A stretch of DNA of 64,000 nt, from contig JAANDG010000143.1 of NCBI GenBank assembly GCA_036852015.1, positions 186,001 through 250,000 on the forward strand, in the 5' to 3' direction. Source of the stretch: Pelodera strongyloides. Its lineage: Eukaryota > Nematoda > Chromadorea > Rhabditida > Rhabditidae. The notes beneath the pieces were generated by a model. It saw only the letters and a list, made by a program, of their open reading frames with translations, was not told the DNA's origin and did no database searches. Positions 1-11,200 of the stretch are shown one piece after another. Within the stretch, counting starts at the first letter, position 1, and each line of letters starts with the position of its first letter. Position numbers and translations under genes: made by a program.

Positions 1-453
1 TAAGGTTTCTTAAGAGGAACATGAACATGAACTATGAACCTTACTTAGACCTTAGCCCACGTTTCTCCAGAACGAATAAAATTAGTACAAAGAAGTCTCG
101 AAATGTAGAGCATTTTTCTCTTTATTTTAAAAATGTGTATTTTGATTTATATTTCACGTCAGATGGTCAGATGTGTCCGATTTTGCTTAGCATCGAAAAG
201 TTGGTAGATATTCCCTAATTCCCCAATATTTTTGAACCGTAACCGTGACGCCACTGACTTGATTCACTTGATTAATGCCCTGTGCTCTGTCTGTGCTGCA
301 CCAGGCCGCCAGGCCGCCAGGCCACCAGCTGTTTGTTTGATATAATTATATTTGTTGATAATACTATTTGCTCACCAAATGTGCTTGTCATTGATAAGAG
401 CTAAGAGCCGAGAACCCCCCGCAAGTCTGGTTGGTAGCTTCTAGTTTGTTCAT

Positions 454-480
454 TTAGGCTTAGGCTTAGGCTTAGGCTTA
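454..480 (+). repeat. interstitial TTAGGC telomere-type repeat
   Basis: Four and a half perfect copies of TTAGGC, the telomere unit of most rhabditid nematodes. Shorter relatives occur near 13005-13020, 21388-21413 and 47224-47238. A run this short is internal to the chromosome and not a chromosome end. Confidence 0.85.
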
Positions 481-1079
481 TCATTCTTTTGTACTTGTTT
501 GGCTATCTATGATATGATCTATGTAAATGATAGTATTGATCTTAATTTTTTTACAGCATTATAAATTATAATAAGAATAGGTTGTTATTACATTAAAAAA
601 AACCCACTGAACGTAGAAGTAGAAGGCTTTTTCTAATGTGACCGTATTACCGTACCTTACGCTCCCCAAAAACATCCAACAAGATCATATTTGTAAATTT
701 GTACTTTTGTACAGCAGATGATACGCTTGGTTCTCACAGTCCCACAGTTCGCAGGCGGTCTGCCTCTATTCATTCTTTTATAGGTTATTTGCATGCACCT
801 TGAATCGATTTTATTTTGTCGTTTTGACGATTTCACGATTTCCACACAATTTCGATCTTTTTCTTTTCTTTCTTTTCCTTTCTTTGGAAGGCGGCGTAGA
901 TATGATGGGACATGGCGGCAGAAGGCGTTCCGGGTTTCCGCCGAGTTTCTTTGAAAAGTTCTTTATTTCCGTGATTTCTTGAATTCTCAATTTTGAGCTA
1001 ACTGTTGCAACTACGCGTTGCAACTATAATAATACCTAGAATTATCTAAGAAACGTATTCTAGAGCATCATTATTACTA

Positions 1080-1570
1080 GTGTCTAGTATGACGTTGTTT
1101 ACACAAATAACAGGAAGTAACGACTTTATTAGACTGCTAGTGTAAGTATAAATACTCTCGGTTAGGGCTAGAGTGTGTGGCAGCAACTGGCAACGACTTG
1201 CAGCAAGGCCTCCGGGCTGCGCTCTGGTTTAGCTAGCGGCCCATCACGGCTCGGTACCGGTTAATACCCTAAGGTTGGCAGCGTTACCCATAAACTGCCT
1301 ACGGTCTGACAGAGCCGGAAAGTCTGATCACGGTTTAGTAGAACCGTCCAAAACTACTAGTTCCCCTTCGATCCGCAGTGGTCGTTGGACTTCGAGTGGA
1401 CGTCAGTGGTGGTGTTCGCCAGTGTCGCAGCGAGGAAAGAATCCCCCGGATCGAAAGAGGTCTAGCAGGGAGCCTGTGTGCCCCTGGACGCTTCTTGGAT
1501 CATGCACTCAAACCCAGTCTTACCATTGTCCCTCAATAAATAGATTTCGCCGTTACTGTTGTTGTCACCG
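1080..1570 (+). mobile_element. possible solo LTR
   Basis: A moderately GC-rich block in AT-rich surroundings. It begins near a TGTCTAG, has a TATAAATA box at 1147-1154 and an AATAAA at about 1534. That spacing fits the promoter and poly(A) signal of an LTR. I could not find matching target-site duplications or a second copy, so this is weak. It could equally be an unrecognised promoter with a non-coding exon. Confidence 0.2.
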
Positions 1571-2527
1571 TACGGGCTTCTATGAAGTTCGTTTACTAAC
1601 TGTACTTTTTGCATCTTTTCTTTCTCTACTTTTAAAACATTGTTATATTAAGCTTTTATTAAGCTAAGACTCCTTATGCTTTTCTACTTTAATCGAAATA
1701 CCTTTTATTTTCCTTTTTATTTGCTATGATACGAATCTCCGCTTGATTGTAGGTAGGAGTAGAAAGAGGGAGAGATTGTTTTATTACAGTACTACTTATG
1801 ATTATGTTTGATGGATGCAGGATGCAGATGTTATGCACGTCTATTCTAGCTCAAAGCGCCACCCGGCCCCCAGTATTTCCTTGCATTTCAGTACTAGTGA
1901 TGTTTATCGTATAATTGTTCCTATGCTTTTGTCATTGAGCTATGTAGAGTTGTAGCAAGCTAGCGAGTTTACATGCTTTATGCTTACCTTACCACTTACC
2001 ACTTACCAGCGAAGCATTTCCGAGGTCCGAGAGTATTGTATTACCTAGTACCTCAATTTGTTGAACTCTAAACTGTGAGAGTTGATGTGCGCATGTGCGT
2101 TCACCCGTCCACTGTTGACAATTGACATTAGGCAACCGCCTTTTTTCCACGGTTAAGCTAAGCTGGCTCATCTGGCTGCGTTGCTGCGAAGGCACTTTAC
2201 CTTTTAGTTTAGTTAGTTACATATAATATAAGTGTGCATCATATATAATGATGACAAGTTGGCAAATTAAGCCACGCCACATGCAACGATAAGCTTGAGT
2301 TTCCTTGAGAAAAAGTAATACCTTGCTAGAAATCAATTCACCAGTAAACTTGAGTCTTTCGCCCCAATAAGGTGTTTGGATTTTCGTGCATTACCTCAGA
2401 AAAATAAACGAAAGAACAAAGAGCGTAAATATCGTAACATAAATTTATACTACAGTATGCCTAAGAATTAGTATCTACCTATCTACCTTCCTCAAATTCT
2501 CGCATCCGTAATATATTGTTAATGTTG

Positions 2528-2692
2528 GAATGCTAGCCCCTTTGGAAAATTTGCATATGATAAGCAAATCCTATGTATCCTACCCTAATTTTGTACGATC
2601 GTCCACGGCAATCGTACACAATTAGCATAGGATACATAGGATTTGCTTATCATATGCAAATTCTCCAAAGAGGCTAGCATTTCGCTTTAATG
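2528..2692. mobile_element. family B fold-back MITE, copy 1 (left end eroded)
   Basis: Two near-perfect arms of about 75 nt around a short centre (GTCCACGGCAATCG). The right end reads GCTAGCATTTCGCTTTAA; the left end has lost its outer bases. Each arm contains AAATTTGCATATGATAAGC. Transcribed, it would fold into a long hairpin. Confidence 0.85.
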
Positions 2693-3058
2693 TTGGAAAG
2701 CCCTGAAACCCTGTCGCTGTCCTGTGTTTTTTTTTTGGGTTGGGGATAATAGGATAATAGCGCGTTGTTGGAGTTGGAAAACTCTTCTTTGGCTATTAGC
2801 TGTTACTCAACTACTGCCGCATTCGCATATCCTGACTCTGGGGGGAAACCAGTCTTTGATTGTATTGTAATCGTTCGAGTTCGTACATAGGACGGGTATG
2901 GATTTGGATTGCTAAGCGTTGATGTTCATGGTTTTAGCCTTTAGACTATTATTTGTGCTCCTCGTTCTTGGTTCTTTGAGAAACTGAGACTGTTTTTTGT
3001 GAGACAGTTTAGTGTGCAATTTTGAATATAGTTGTTGTGCGTGTGCTGTTTGTAGGGT

Positions 3059-3234
3059 TTAAGGCGAAATACCGGCCGGTTTCTGTAACGCGTCGTGGAT
3101 GGTGGACACTATGCAGTTTATGCTAATTTTCTCGATTTTTTTTACCCTAATTTATGTTCATTTGCATAAGCTGCATAAGAATGCTGGTGACGCTGGTGTA
3201 CTCGATGCGTTTCAAAAACCGGCCGGTATTTCGC
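3059..3234. mobile_element. family A fold-back MITE, copy 1
   Basis: The ends read AAGGCGAAATACCGGCCGG and CCGGCCGGTATTTCGC as inverted repeats. The AT-rich centre has the usual TGCTAATTT and TGTTCATTTGCAT words. It abuts a family B copy that starts at 3242. Confidence 0.8.
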
Positions 3235-3241
3235 ATTTCGC

Positions 3242-3414
3242 TTAAAGCGAAATGCTAGCCCCTTTTGAAAATTTGCATATGATAAGCAAATCCTATGTAT
3301 CCTATGCTAATTTTGTACGATCGTCGACGGCAATCGTACAAAATTAGCATAGGATACATAGGATTTGCTTACCATATGCAAATTTTCCAAAGGGGCGAGC
3401 ATTTCGCTTTAAAG
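3242..3414. mobile_element. family B fold-back MITE, copy 2
   Basis: A complete copy with TTAAAGCGAAATGCTAGCC at the left and its inverse at the right. The arms are almost perfect around a centre near 3320-3334. It lies head to tail against family A copy 1. Confidence 0.85.
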
Positions 3415-4483
3415 TTTTGAGTTTGTGGTATTGATCCTTTTTCTTGTAAATGGTTTCACTTTCGCGTTCCGTTCGTTTCGACTCGTTTCTTTTTGCATTT
3501 CTTAGATACCAGTTTTTCGGTTTACGAGCATTAGCGCTTAAGCTGAGTCGCCGGGGAGAGATATGCCTTTTTGGTGAGCAGCTTGAGCCGAGAATTTCTA
3601 GCCTAAGGTTTTAGAGAGGGACGGACTGGTGTTTTAGTGCATGTAATCGAAATCGATAGTACAGTGAGTTACGAAATTTTTTTCATTTTCCTAGGGTTTT
3701 TCGGCATGCTTGATTTAGTGATATTACTGATTTCTTATAAAAAGGTCTCCTAACAAAGTTTTTGCCAAATTTGGGGGTTGTCCCTGTACTTCCGTAACTG
3801 TATGTGACAGTTTGATAGTTTGATGTGGGTTTATATTATTTTTCTATTTTTATTCTCTTTAAACTGTGGACTGTCTTTTATATTCTTATTTTCTTTTCGT
3901 TTTTAGTTTAGGCACACCTTATAGCTATTCGTGCGTGTACTTGTGTATTTATGCACGTCGACGTCCTTGACCATTATGCCGCTTCCGCTCTCTCTCTCTC
4001 TCTTTATTTGTCTATTGTCTCTATCTTGCTCCATCTCTCTCTCTCTCTTTGTCGCTCTCTCTCTTGCTTTATCCCCCTCTCCTTCTTTGTTTCTCTGTGT
4101 ATCTGGCACCCTCTATGTTACTCTAGACTTGCGCTCTAAGCCTTAGCCGTCTTATACTCTCGAGGAGTTTTTGTGACAGGGCACTCTTGCCCGCGTGCGC
4201 GCCCGACTGTTTATTTTCTGATGATTGAGCGATTAGGCGCGCCTGCATGCACACCCCTTCCGTGCCCAGCAGTCTCGCTTTTTTTTTTTTGAAGTGCTCT
4301 CGTATTTGACGCCCGAGCCTGTTTATTCTTGCATATTAGTGCAGATTTCCGGTGTCAGGGGTTGTTTAGGTTATCTATTTTTAATTATATTATACCCTTA
4401 GTTCCTCTCCGCCTGGGCTCATCGCGTTGTTTGTATGTTCGCATTTCTAATTAGTGAACCTCTTTGGGTTATTTCAACGTTGA

Positions 4484-4555
4484 TGATGTGGTGGCCAAGT
4501 GGTCTAAGGCGCTGAACTGGGCAGCACTGCGGCGGGTTGCCCGGGATATATTATG
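4484..4555 (+). pseudogene. tRNA-like sequence (Leu/Ser-type D arm)
   Basis: GTGGCCAAGTGGTCTAAGGC matches the A-box/D-arm region of leucine and serine tRNAs. The expected TTCGAATCC-type B box is replaced by GCGGGTTGCCCGGG. I therefore read it as a decayed tRNA or the head of a tRNA-derived SINE. Confidence 0.4.
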
Positions 4556-4849
4556 TTATTGTGACTGAATCACTATTCCAGACCCCTTATTATGAAAGGA
4601 GAACGGACCCGTTTGTTTAGTTGTAACGTAGCCGACAATGAAAATTATGGAAAGTTAAAATGCAATATTTCAGTGTCCGCATTTCTAATTCGTGAACTAT
4701 TATTGGGCAGTGAGTTGTTGCCCCCTCTAGTCTCGCAGCCAGTCTCCAGCCTCTTGTTATCGTCCACTCTTACTTCTGTGACTAGTTCGCAAGAGCAAGG
4801 GCATCATTACTTCATTAATTAGCTTGGACTGTTCTTATCTCATTATCAT

Positions 4850-4994
4850 AGAGTATTTAACTGCTGTTTCGGAAACGCGAAACTGGGAAACAGATCAACA
4901 ACAGATCTTTCTAGTTTCGTTTCCTTTGTTAAAGAAAACCGCGCTGAATGATCTTTGGGCAGTTTCGTGTTTCCGAAACAGCAGTTAAATACTT
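4850..4994. mobile_element. family C fold-back element, copy 1
   Basis: Inverted arms GAGTATTTAACTGCTGTTTC and GAAACAGCAGTTAAATAC with a short internal region. A diverged relative with the same ends is at 46694-46880. Confidence 0.75.
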
Positions 4995-5244
4995 TATCAT
5001 ACTTCTTCGTTCCTCTCTCCTTCTACATTCTTCCAAGTGCAAATGTTTCACTGGCAGCATATCGTATTGGTGAACACTTCTCGGACAGTTCTACTTGGTC
5101 TCTTGGTCATCTTCTTCTTTGGAAGAGTTTGTGAGAAAATACAAGCGATTTATCCTTTCTCGAGCTTTGTTTGTGTTTGTGAAAATGGACTAATTGGAGC
5201 ATTTTTGAGAAAAAAAACCACAAAAACACTTTCCTTCATTATAG

Positions 5245-8200
5245 AAATCATCCCGAACGAGCCGGCATGCCACCCGTGGACCCGGCAACAATGATGATGC
5301 AGCCGCAGCAAAGCCTGCAGCAAAATCTGCAGCATCAACAACTTCAAGGCTCTTCGCACTCGCCCTCGTCGCTGCCCATGTCTATTCAAATTGGTGACTA
5401 TCGAGTCTGGGACTTTCTTATCGAGGTAAGGTTTCTTTATTTTTGTCTTTGTTTTCTTTTACAATTCAATGAAGAAGGGGTTTTTCGGTTGTACAATTAA
5501 CTGAAAGATGTGTTGTTTTTTTTTGCTTGTGTCCGTTCAGTTGTAAGAATTTTAGAGGAGTTTAGAGGGTGTTGTTCACTCCCGGGCTTTTTTTAGGGGT
5601 TTTAATTAAACGGTGAAATTGCAAGTTGCACGTTTGTGCAGGGTTGTATGGTAGATGAAACATGTCGATGATATAAGTCTGTATTTTCACCCTTGATTAA
5701 AGGTGCACGCTCTTGAAGCGTAAAAGAATTTATTTTCAATTTAAGCCTTTCCATAAAGTATGATCGAATAAGGAAGCCAAACAGACTTTTATTTTACACA
5801 TTGTTGCCTTGTTGCATGTTGCAATAACCTCGGAAGCCTGCCTGGGGCACGGCAATTTATGCTATGCTGATTTCCAGTCCGTAGTTCACTCGTTAATTGT
5901 TAACATTTGTTTTCTCGTGGGGTTTGTATCTTGATCGAAATTATTTAATTATAAATGATTAATTATTAAGTTATAAATGATTAATTAAATTATAAATGAT
6001 TAATGATATATTGCTTTCCAGGTGGTCGGATCTTCATGGGAGGAGGTGGAGGCGTTCCGCCTATCGCCAGCTTATTCACTTTATTTGGCCCTTCGATTCT
6101 TCCACTCGAATTCGAAACCCTACCTTGTCCAGTTTATGACTAGGCTATCGGCGCAGATATCACAGGTTGCTAAGGTGAGTTACGTTACTGAATTGTGTCG
6201 GTCTGCAGTCACTAATCACTATAGTTTTGAGCTAACAAGTGTTTTCCGATCTTGGCAACAGCAATTTATTTATCTACATTTGATGTGTTTCGGGGATTCC
6301 GGAAGTCTTCCTAACACTGGACGGCAGCTGTTTGGAAAAAAAATCGGTTAGATACTACGGTAGTATGAGGAAGGAGCTGTTCCTTACCAGTTGTTAGTCT
6401 CATATACTCATGTTTACTTCATTTCTGATCTAATGTTTACAGGGCAGCGAAAACGAAGAAGAGCTATTGCTTTGGCTAGCGAATTCGAGCGAGCTTTCGT
6501 TTCTGGTTGATATGGACCCTGACATTGAGGGTTTGTCACAACAGAGAGCGGGTGGGTTGATTTTATTCGGAGTTTATCTATTGTTTGTTGCATGTTGCAT
6601 CATGTAGTTCAACCGGGAGAGCACCTGTCTCCAAGGCAAGTGACGCGGGTTCGAGTTTGCTCCACGCATAGTTTCAATCAAAGCTTGTCAGATTGTCAGA
6701 TAAGTTGTGACACTTTCAGCACTCTGCTGTCGTACGTTATTATTGCGTAGGAAATAGTTTTACGTATCACCTCTTTTTCCTTTGTATCTTTCCCGAAGGA
6801 GCGTTTGTTTTATTGTCATTGAATTTAGTATCCCTATCATCTTGTGTGGAACGTCTACTCCGTCGTTTGATTGCTGTATTACGAAGGTCTCTCGATGCGG
6901 CCGCCCAATCACTACTCAACACGACTATTGACGATAGTTCGGCAGTTCGTAAGTTGTTTATTTTTGTTTGTTATGTTGGAGTGATCTCATCTCCCTGAAT
7001 ATTATCCTATTTTTTTCCATTATAATGAACTTCTTCTACGAGATATGTGTGCGTGATGTGTGCACTATTCCATCGAAAGGAATTGATAATTGCGTGGAAT
7101 ACTGTAACTTACGGAGATCAGAAGTACGGCGGTTTTGATTTGTAGATTTGTAGATTTGTAGGATCCTCATTTTCCCAACTTCCAGACCGTAAAATGACCC
7201 CTTTACCTCTTTTTTTGGATGACGGATGATAAACAATGCTCGTAAATGTGAGCGCCTCCGAAATGGCTAATAAATTTGTGTGCGAATAAAAAACACTGAA
7301 GCGTATTTTCAGAGGAGGTCCTCTCAATTTTGGACCGTGCTCTCCGTAGTGCTCGTTCCTGCCGACTGAATGCGGCACTGACTATTCAGTTGAGTAGTCA
7401 GCTGTTCCACGCCCTCAATGCTAGATTGTTCAATACGTTGGTTGGACTAGCACCAAATGTAAGGATTATTGGTTTATTTATTTGTACCGCCTTATTCGCG
7501 ACCACGGTGGTCACACATCCACTGTAGCATATTCCGTATTCGGGTATCTTTAGGTAGATCCAAACATCCAAACCAGAATGGTTTTTCTTGGCTGGCTAAT
7601 GTGTCACGTAGAGAGAAGTAGAGGCTAGGCTAGTGCTATGATATTTGTTTCCGAGCATTTCCCGCGGAAAAACCAGCTAGGTTATTACTAGTTTCCTACT
7701 CGGTTTTTAGTCGGAAAAAGCTCGGAAAACGAAAGTTTGTCGGGAAATGCTCGGAAAATCCGCGGGAAATGCTCGGAAACGGACAAACAGACGGCTCCCG
7801 AGCTCGGCCCGCCTATTTTCCGAGCTTGGCCCGAGAACCTCAAAGTTTCCGAGCTTTTTCCGAGAATCTTCTCGGAGAATACTCGGAAAATCCTCGGAAA
7901 CGCAAAGTTTCTCGGAAAATGCTCGGGATTCATTAACGGAGTGGGTGTATACTTACCTAACTGGGACTCGAATCCCGACCTCTATAGTCAGAGTCGGGTA
8001 CGCTACAGTAGACACTCAGGCATTATTTTTTTACTTAATTGCGGAATATTTCAGCCTCCCAAGTTGTGTCTAACCTTGGGCCAGTGTCTCTCCCGACGTC
8101 TTATTCTAATTCACGCGTGGGCGGAGCGAATGGGACTGGAGTTGGCGGCTGAGTGCCATTTGGATAGGATTAATCAGGTTGGTATTTTATATAATCTTTT

Positions 8201-11200
8201 TTTTTAAAGTTATTGAGACAGTCGTGTAAAAGAAGCAAGTAAAGGTTTTGACCAGCCGAACGTAAATTATGTTTAACATAATATTTATTACGAACATAAA
8301 ATATCGCACACGTTTTGTAAAGGTTAGGAATAGTGCACGTGAGGGTGTCTCGTGCATTGCCGACACACGAGACTTTTTCGTTTCTGGTAGCTACTGTATT
8401 GTGAGCCTTCCGAGATTTACTTAAAGCGAAATGCCAGCCTCTTTGGAAAATTTGCATATGATAAGCAAATCCTATGTATCCTATGCTAATTTTGCGCGAT
8501 TGCCGTGGACGATCGCGCAAAATTAGCATAGGATACATAGGATTTGCTTATCATATGCAAATTTTCCAAAAGGGCTAGCATTTCGCTTTAATCTGCGCAA
8601 AGAGATGCCTTCTGCGCAGAATCCCCCCTTACTTTCACACTAATTATTAATTATGACTTTTCACTATTATATTTCAAAATTATTTCTACCATTGTTTGTT
8701 TATTATGGTTAGCAGAGAACGGTAGTGCCAATTCACGGGCCATTTCCATCCCGTGTTGTTTGACGAAAAGTGTTCGTAACAAAATCATTAATTATCAGTT
8801 CAAACGGTTTCCTTAATATGGCGTAATTAATTATTATTCAACTAACAAGCTTGGCTTGGTTGTGTTAGTTGAATTATTAAAGCGAAATTAGCGAAATACC
8901 GGCCGACTTTTGAAACGCATCGTGGACAACTAAATTCTTAGGTATTTATGCTTTATGTTCATGTTCATTTACATACGCTACATACGAATGCTGCTGTACT
9001 CGATATGTTTCAAAAACCGGCATGTATCTCGCTTTAAATAGTAATCATTGTAGGCGGCAAAGCTTCTGGAAAGTCCGAAAAATGATGTTACTGGGATGGG
9101 ATCCACGACCTATAGATTGAACAGTGTGCAGGTATGTTTTTCCATTTTAATGTTAAGCGGTATGACATGTGGGTTGTGAAATTATGTTGCACAATTGCAT
9201 TTCTGTGCATTATGTGCCCTGCCGATGGACGGATATAGATATACTTTCAAAACCGCGTTCCATTAATTCCATACCGGTTTAAACTCTTTTTTTTTCATTG
9301 GTTGTTGTGTTGCCTCTGTTATTCCGCGCAGGGTTTTATGTAGTAGTTTTAATAGTCGTTTATTTTATGTGTTGAATGTGTTGAATAACTGCTATGTGCA
9401 AGTAGCAGTGTGCGTAGGTTATGGACCTCTGTTCAAGGGGATCCCGTGCTTTAGGCTTTATATTAGAACTACTCAGGTCACTCTTCGCATGCATGCGGTC
9501 ATTTTAACAAGCATGCATGCAGTCATGGTGACTGCATGCATGCTCTTCGGCAGGCGGCATGCATGCGGAGGAGAACCCGGGCATGCATGCGGCAGCCTTT
9601 TATGCACATTGCCGTAAGCGTGCGGGAATTTAAAACCGACTTAAATCAACCAAAAACCCCACTAAATTTGTTATATTTATCATTTTGTTAGTTACAAACA
9701 AAAATACTTACGTAAAATAGTTAAAAGAAGTTGAAAAAACCCTCTCATAAAAAAAGAGTTTTTCAAAACAATGAAAAACACGGTTAGTGCAACAACTGCG
9801 GCATGCGTGACCAGCAAAACCGTACCCAAAAAATCATGCCTGCCGCACGATTGACGGCATGCATGCTTTTTGCCTTAAATGACCGCATGAATGCGGAAGT
9901 TCAGCCATGTATAAATGTTTTCAATACAGTTATAGTTATAGTCGGCCATTCAACGGTGTACGTGCCAACAGTAGATATCATTTTGTTGCATAATTGAGTT
10001 TAAATTGCAAGTTTAGCTGCGCTACCTTCTGACGAATTACGAGTTGTCCAATGGAGAAAGTCCTATTGATGAAGAAGTACTGAAATCATTGATCGGATTA
10101 TCAGAAGAACATGCTGATGTTCAGGCTAACCAGGTACGGTATATAAGAGCTATCTACTTGCTATACTGTTTTTATGCATTATTGATTTTTCCGTGTAGTG
10201 TTAATATATGCAATTTGTATGAGGTCTAAGTAGTTTTCCTCCATCCACGCGGCTTTAATTTATTATTATTCGTCGTATTATAGTGTTGTACTGACTGAAG
10301 TAAATCCCTCTTTTGTCGTTTATTGATTGTTTATGATTGGGATTTGATAACGCGGTGAGTATTTTATGCGGTGAGGCGGCTCTCAGTGCATCATGTTACT
10401 TGAATTTTAAAGCGAAATACCGGCCTGTTTTTGAAACGCATCGTGGACAACTGAGTACTTACGTATGCTGATTTACTCGAATTTAGCTCGATTTTTTTTT
10501 ATTCAAATTTATGCTCATTTGCTGCATAGGAATGCTGTGATGTACTCGATGCGTTTCAAAAACCGGCCGGTATTTCGCTTTATTGGTTGTAAACTAAGTC
10601 GTCTCTTTGGCAGGTGTTCTGTTATTATTTCGTATAAATTTTAGGATGGACGTCCGATTCTTTTGGAAGAAGCCGATGCTCTGTCGCTACCATTTCTGCT
10701 ACCGCAGGACGGATACGCAGCAGGTTGACTTTTATTTTGTTTCATATGTTACCAGTTCCAGCGGAGGCGGTAAGCCCTGGCACAGCGTGGGTTTGTTATG
10801 TAACTGGTCTTGCATTAAATGTGAAAAATTTTGCCTTTTGTTTATTTTGGGGTGTTCTTTATTTATACTACCAGTTGAGGAGTAAGGTACCGGCTTTATT
10901 TATGTGCTTTTTACATCGCGTTAGCGGAACCGGTGCTGCGCTCCCGCGAAGTGTAATTCTGTAAATATTTCTTAACAATAACTGGAGATGAGAAAGAGTA
11001 AATCCTAGAATAGACAACAGTTGCACATAATACGTGGATACATTTTGCAAAGATCCTGTTATGCCGCTTTAATTTCAGAACAACTAAAGGGTGTGCCCGA
11101 TGGCCTTTTGTCCTATGTTCTACGGCTGCAAACCAAGGGATTGTGCCATTCGGTGACCACTTTTGATGCGGACTCACCGTGGAAGATTGTACCACAACCT

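Larger units (their letters stand above)
1..5244. other. repeat-rich stretch without a convincing gene
   Basis: I found no exon here that joins in frame to the afadin gene downstream. The longest open frame (1275-1667) has no recognisable domain. What can be seen is a TTAGGC run (454-480), a possible solo LTR (about 1080-1570), three fold-back transposons (2528-2692, 3059-3234, 3242-3414), a CT-rich tract (about 3985-4110), a tRNA-like sequence (about 4484-4555) and another fold-back (4850-4994). Upstream afadin exons, if they exist, would lie here unseen or before the window. Confidence 0.6.

Noticed and set aside
1275..1667. 130-codon open frame in the left flank
   Set aside because: No recognisable motif, and its last third runs into T-rich sequence that reads as random hydrophobic residues. 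The block looks more like an LTR or non-coding exon.
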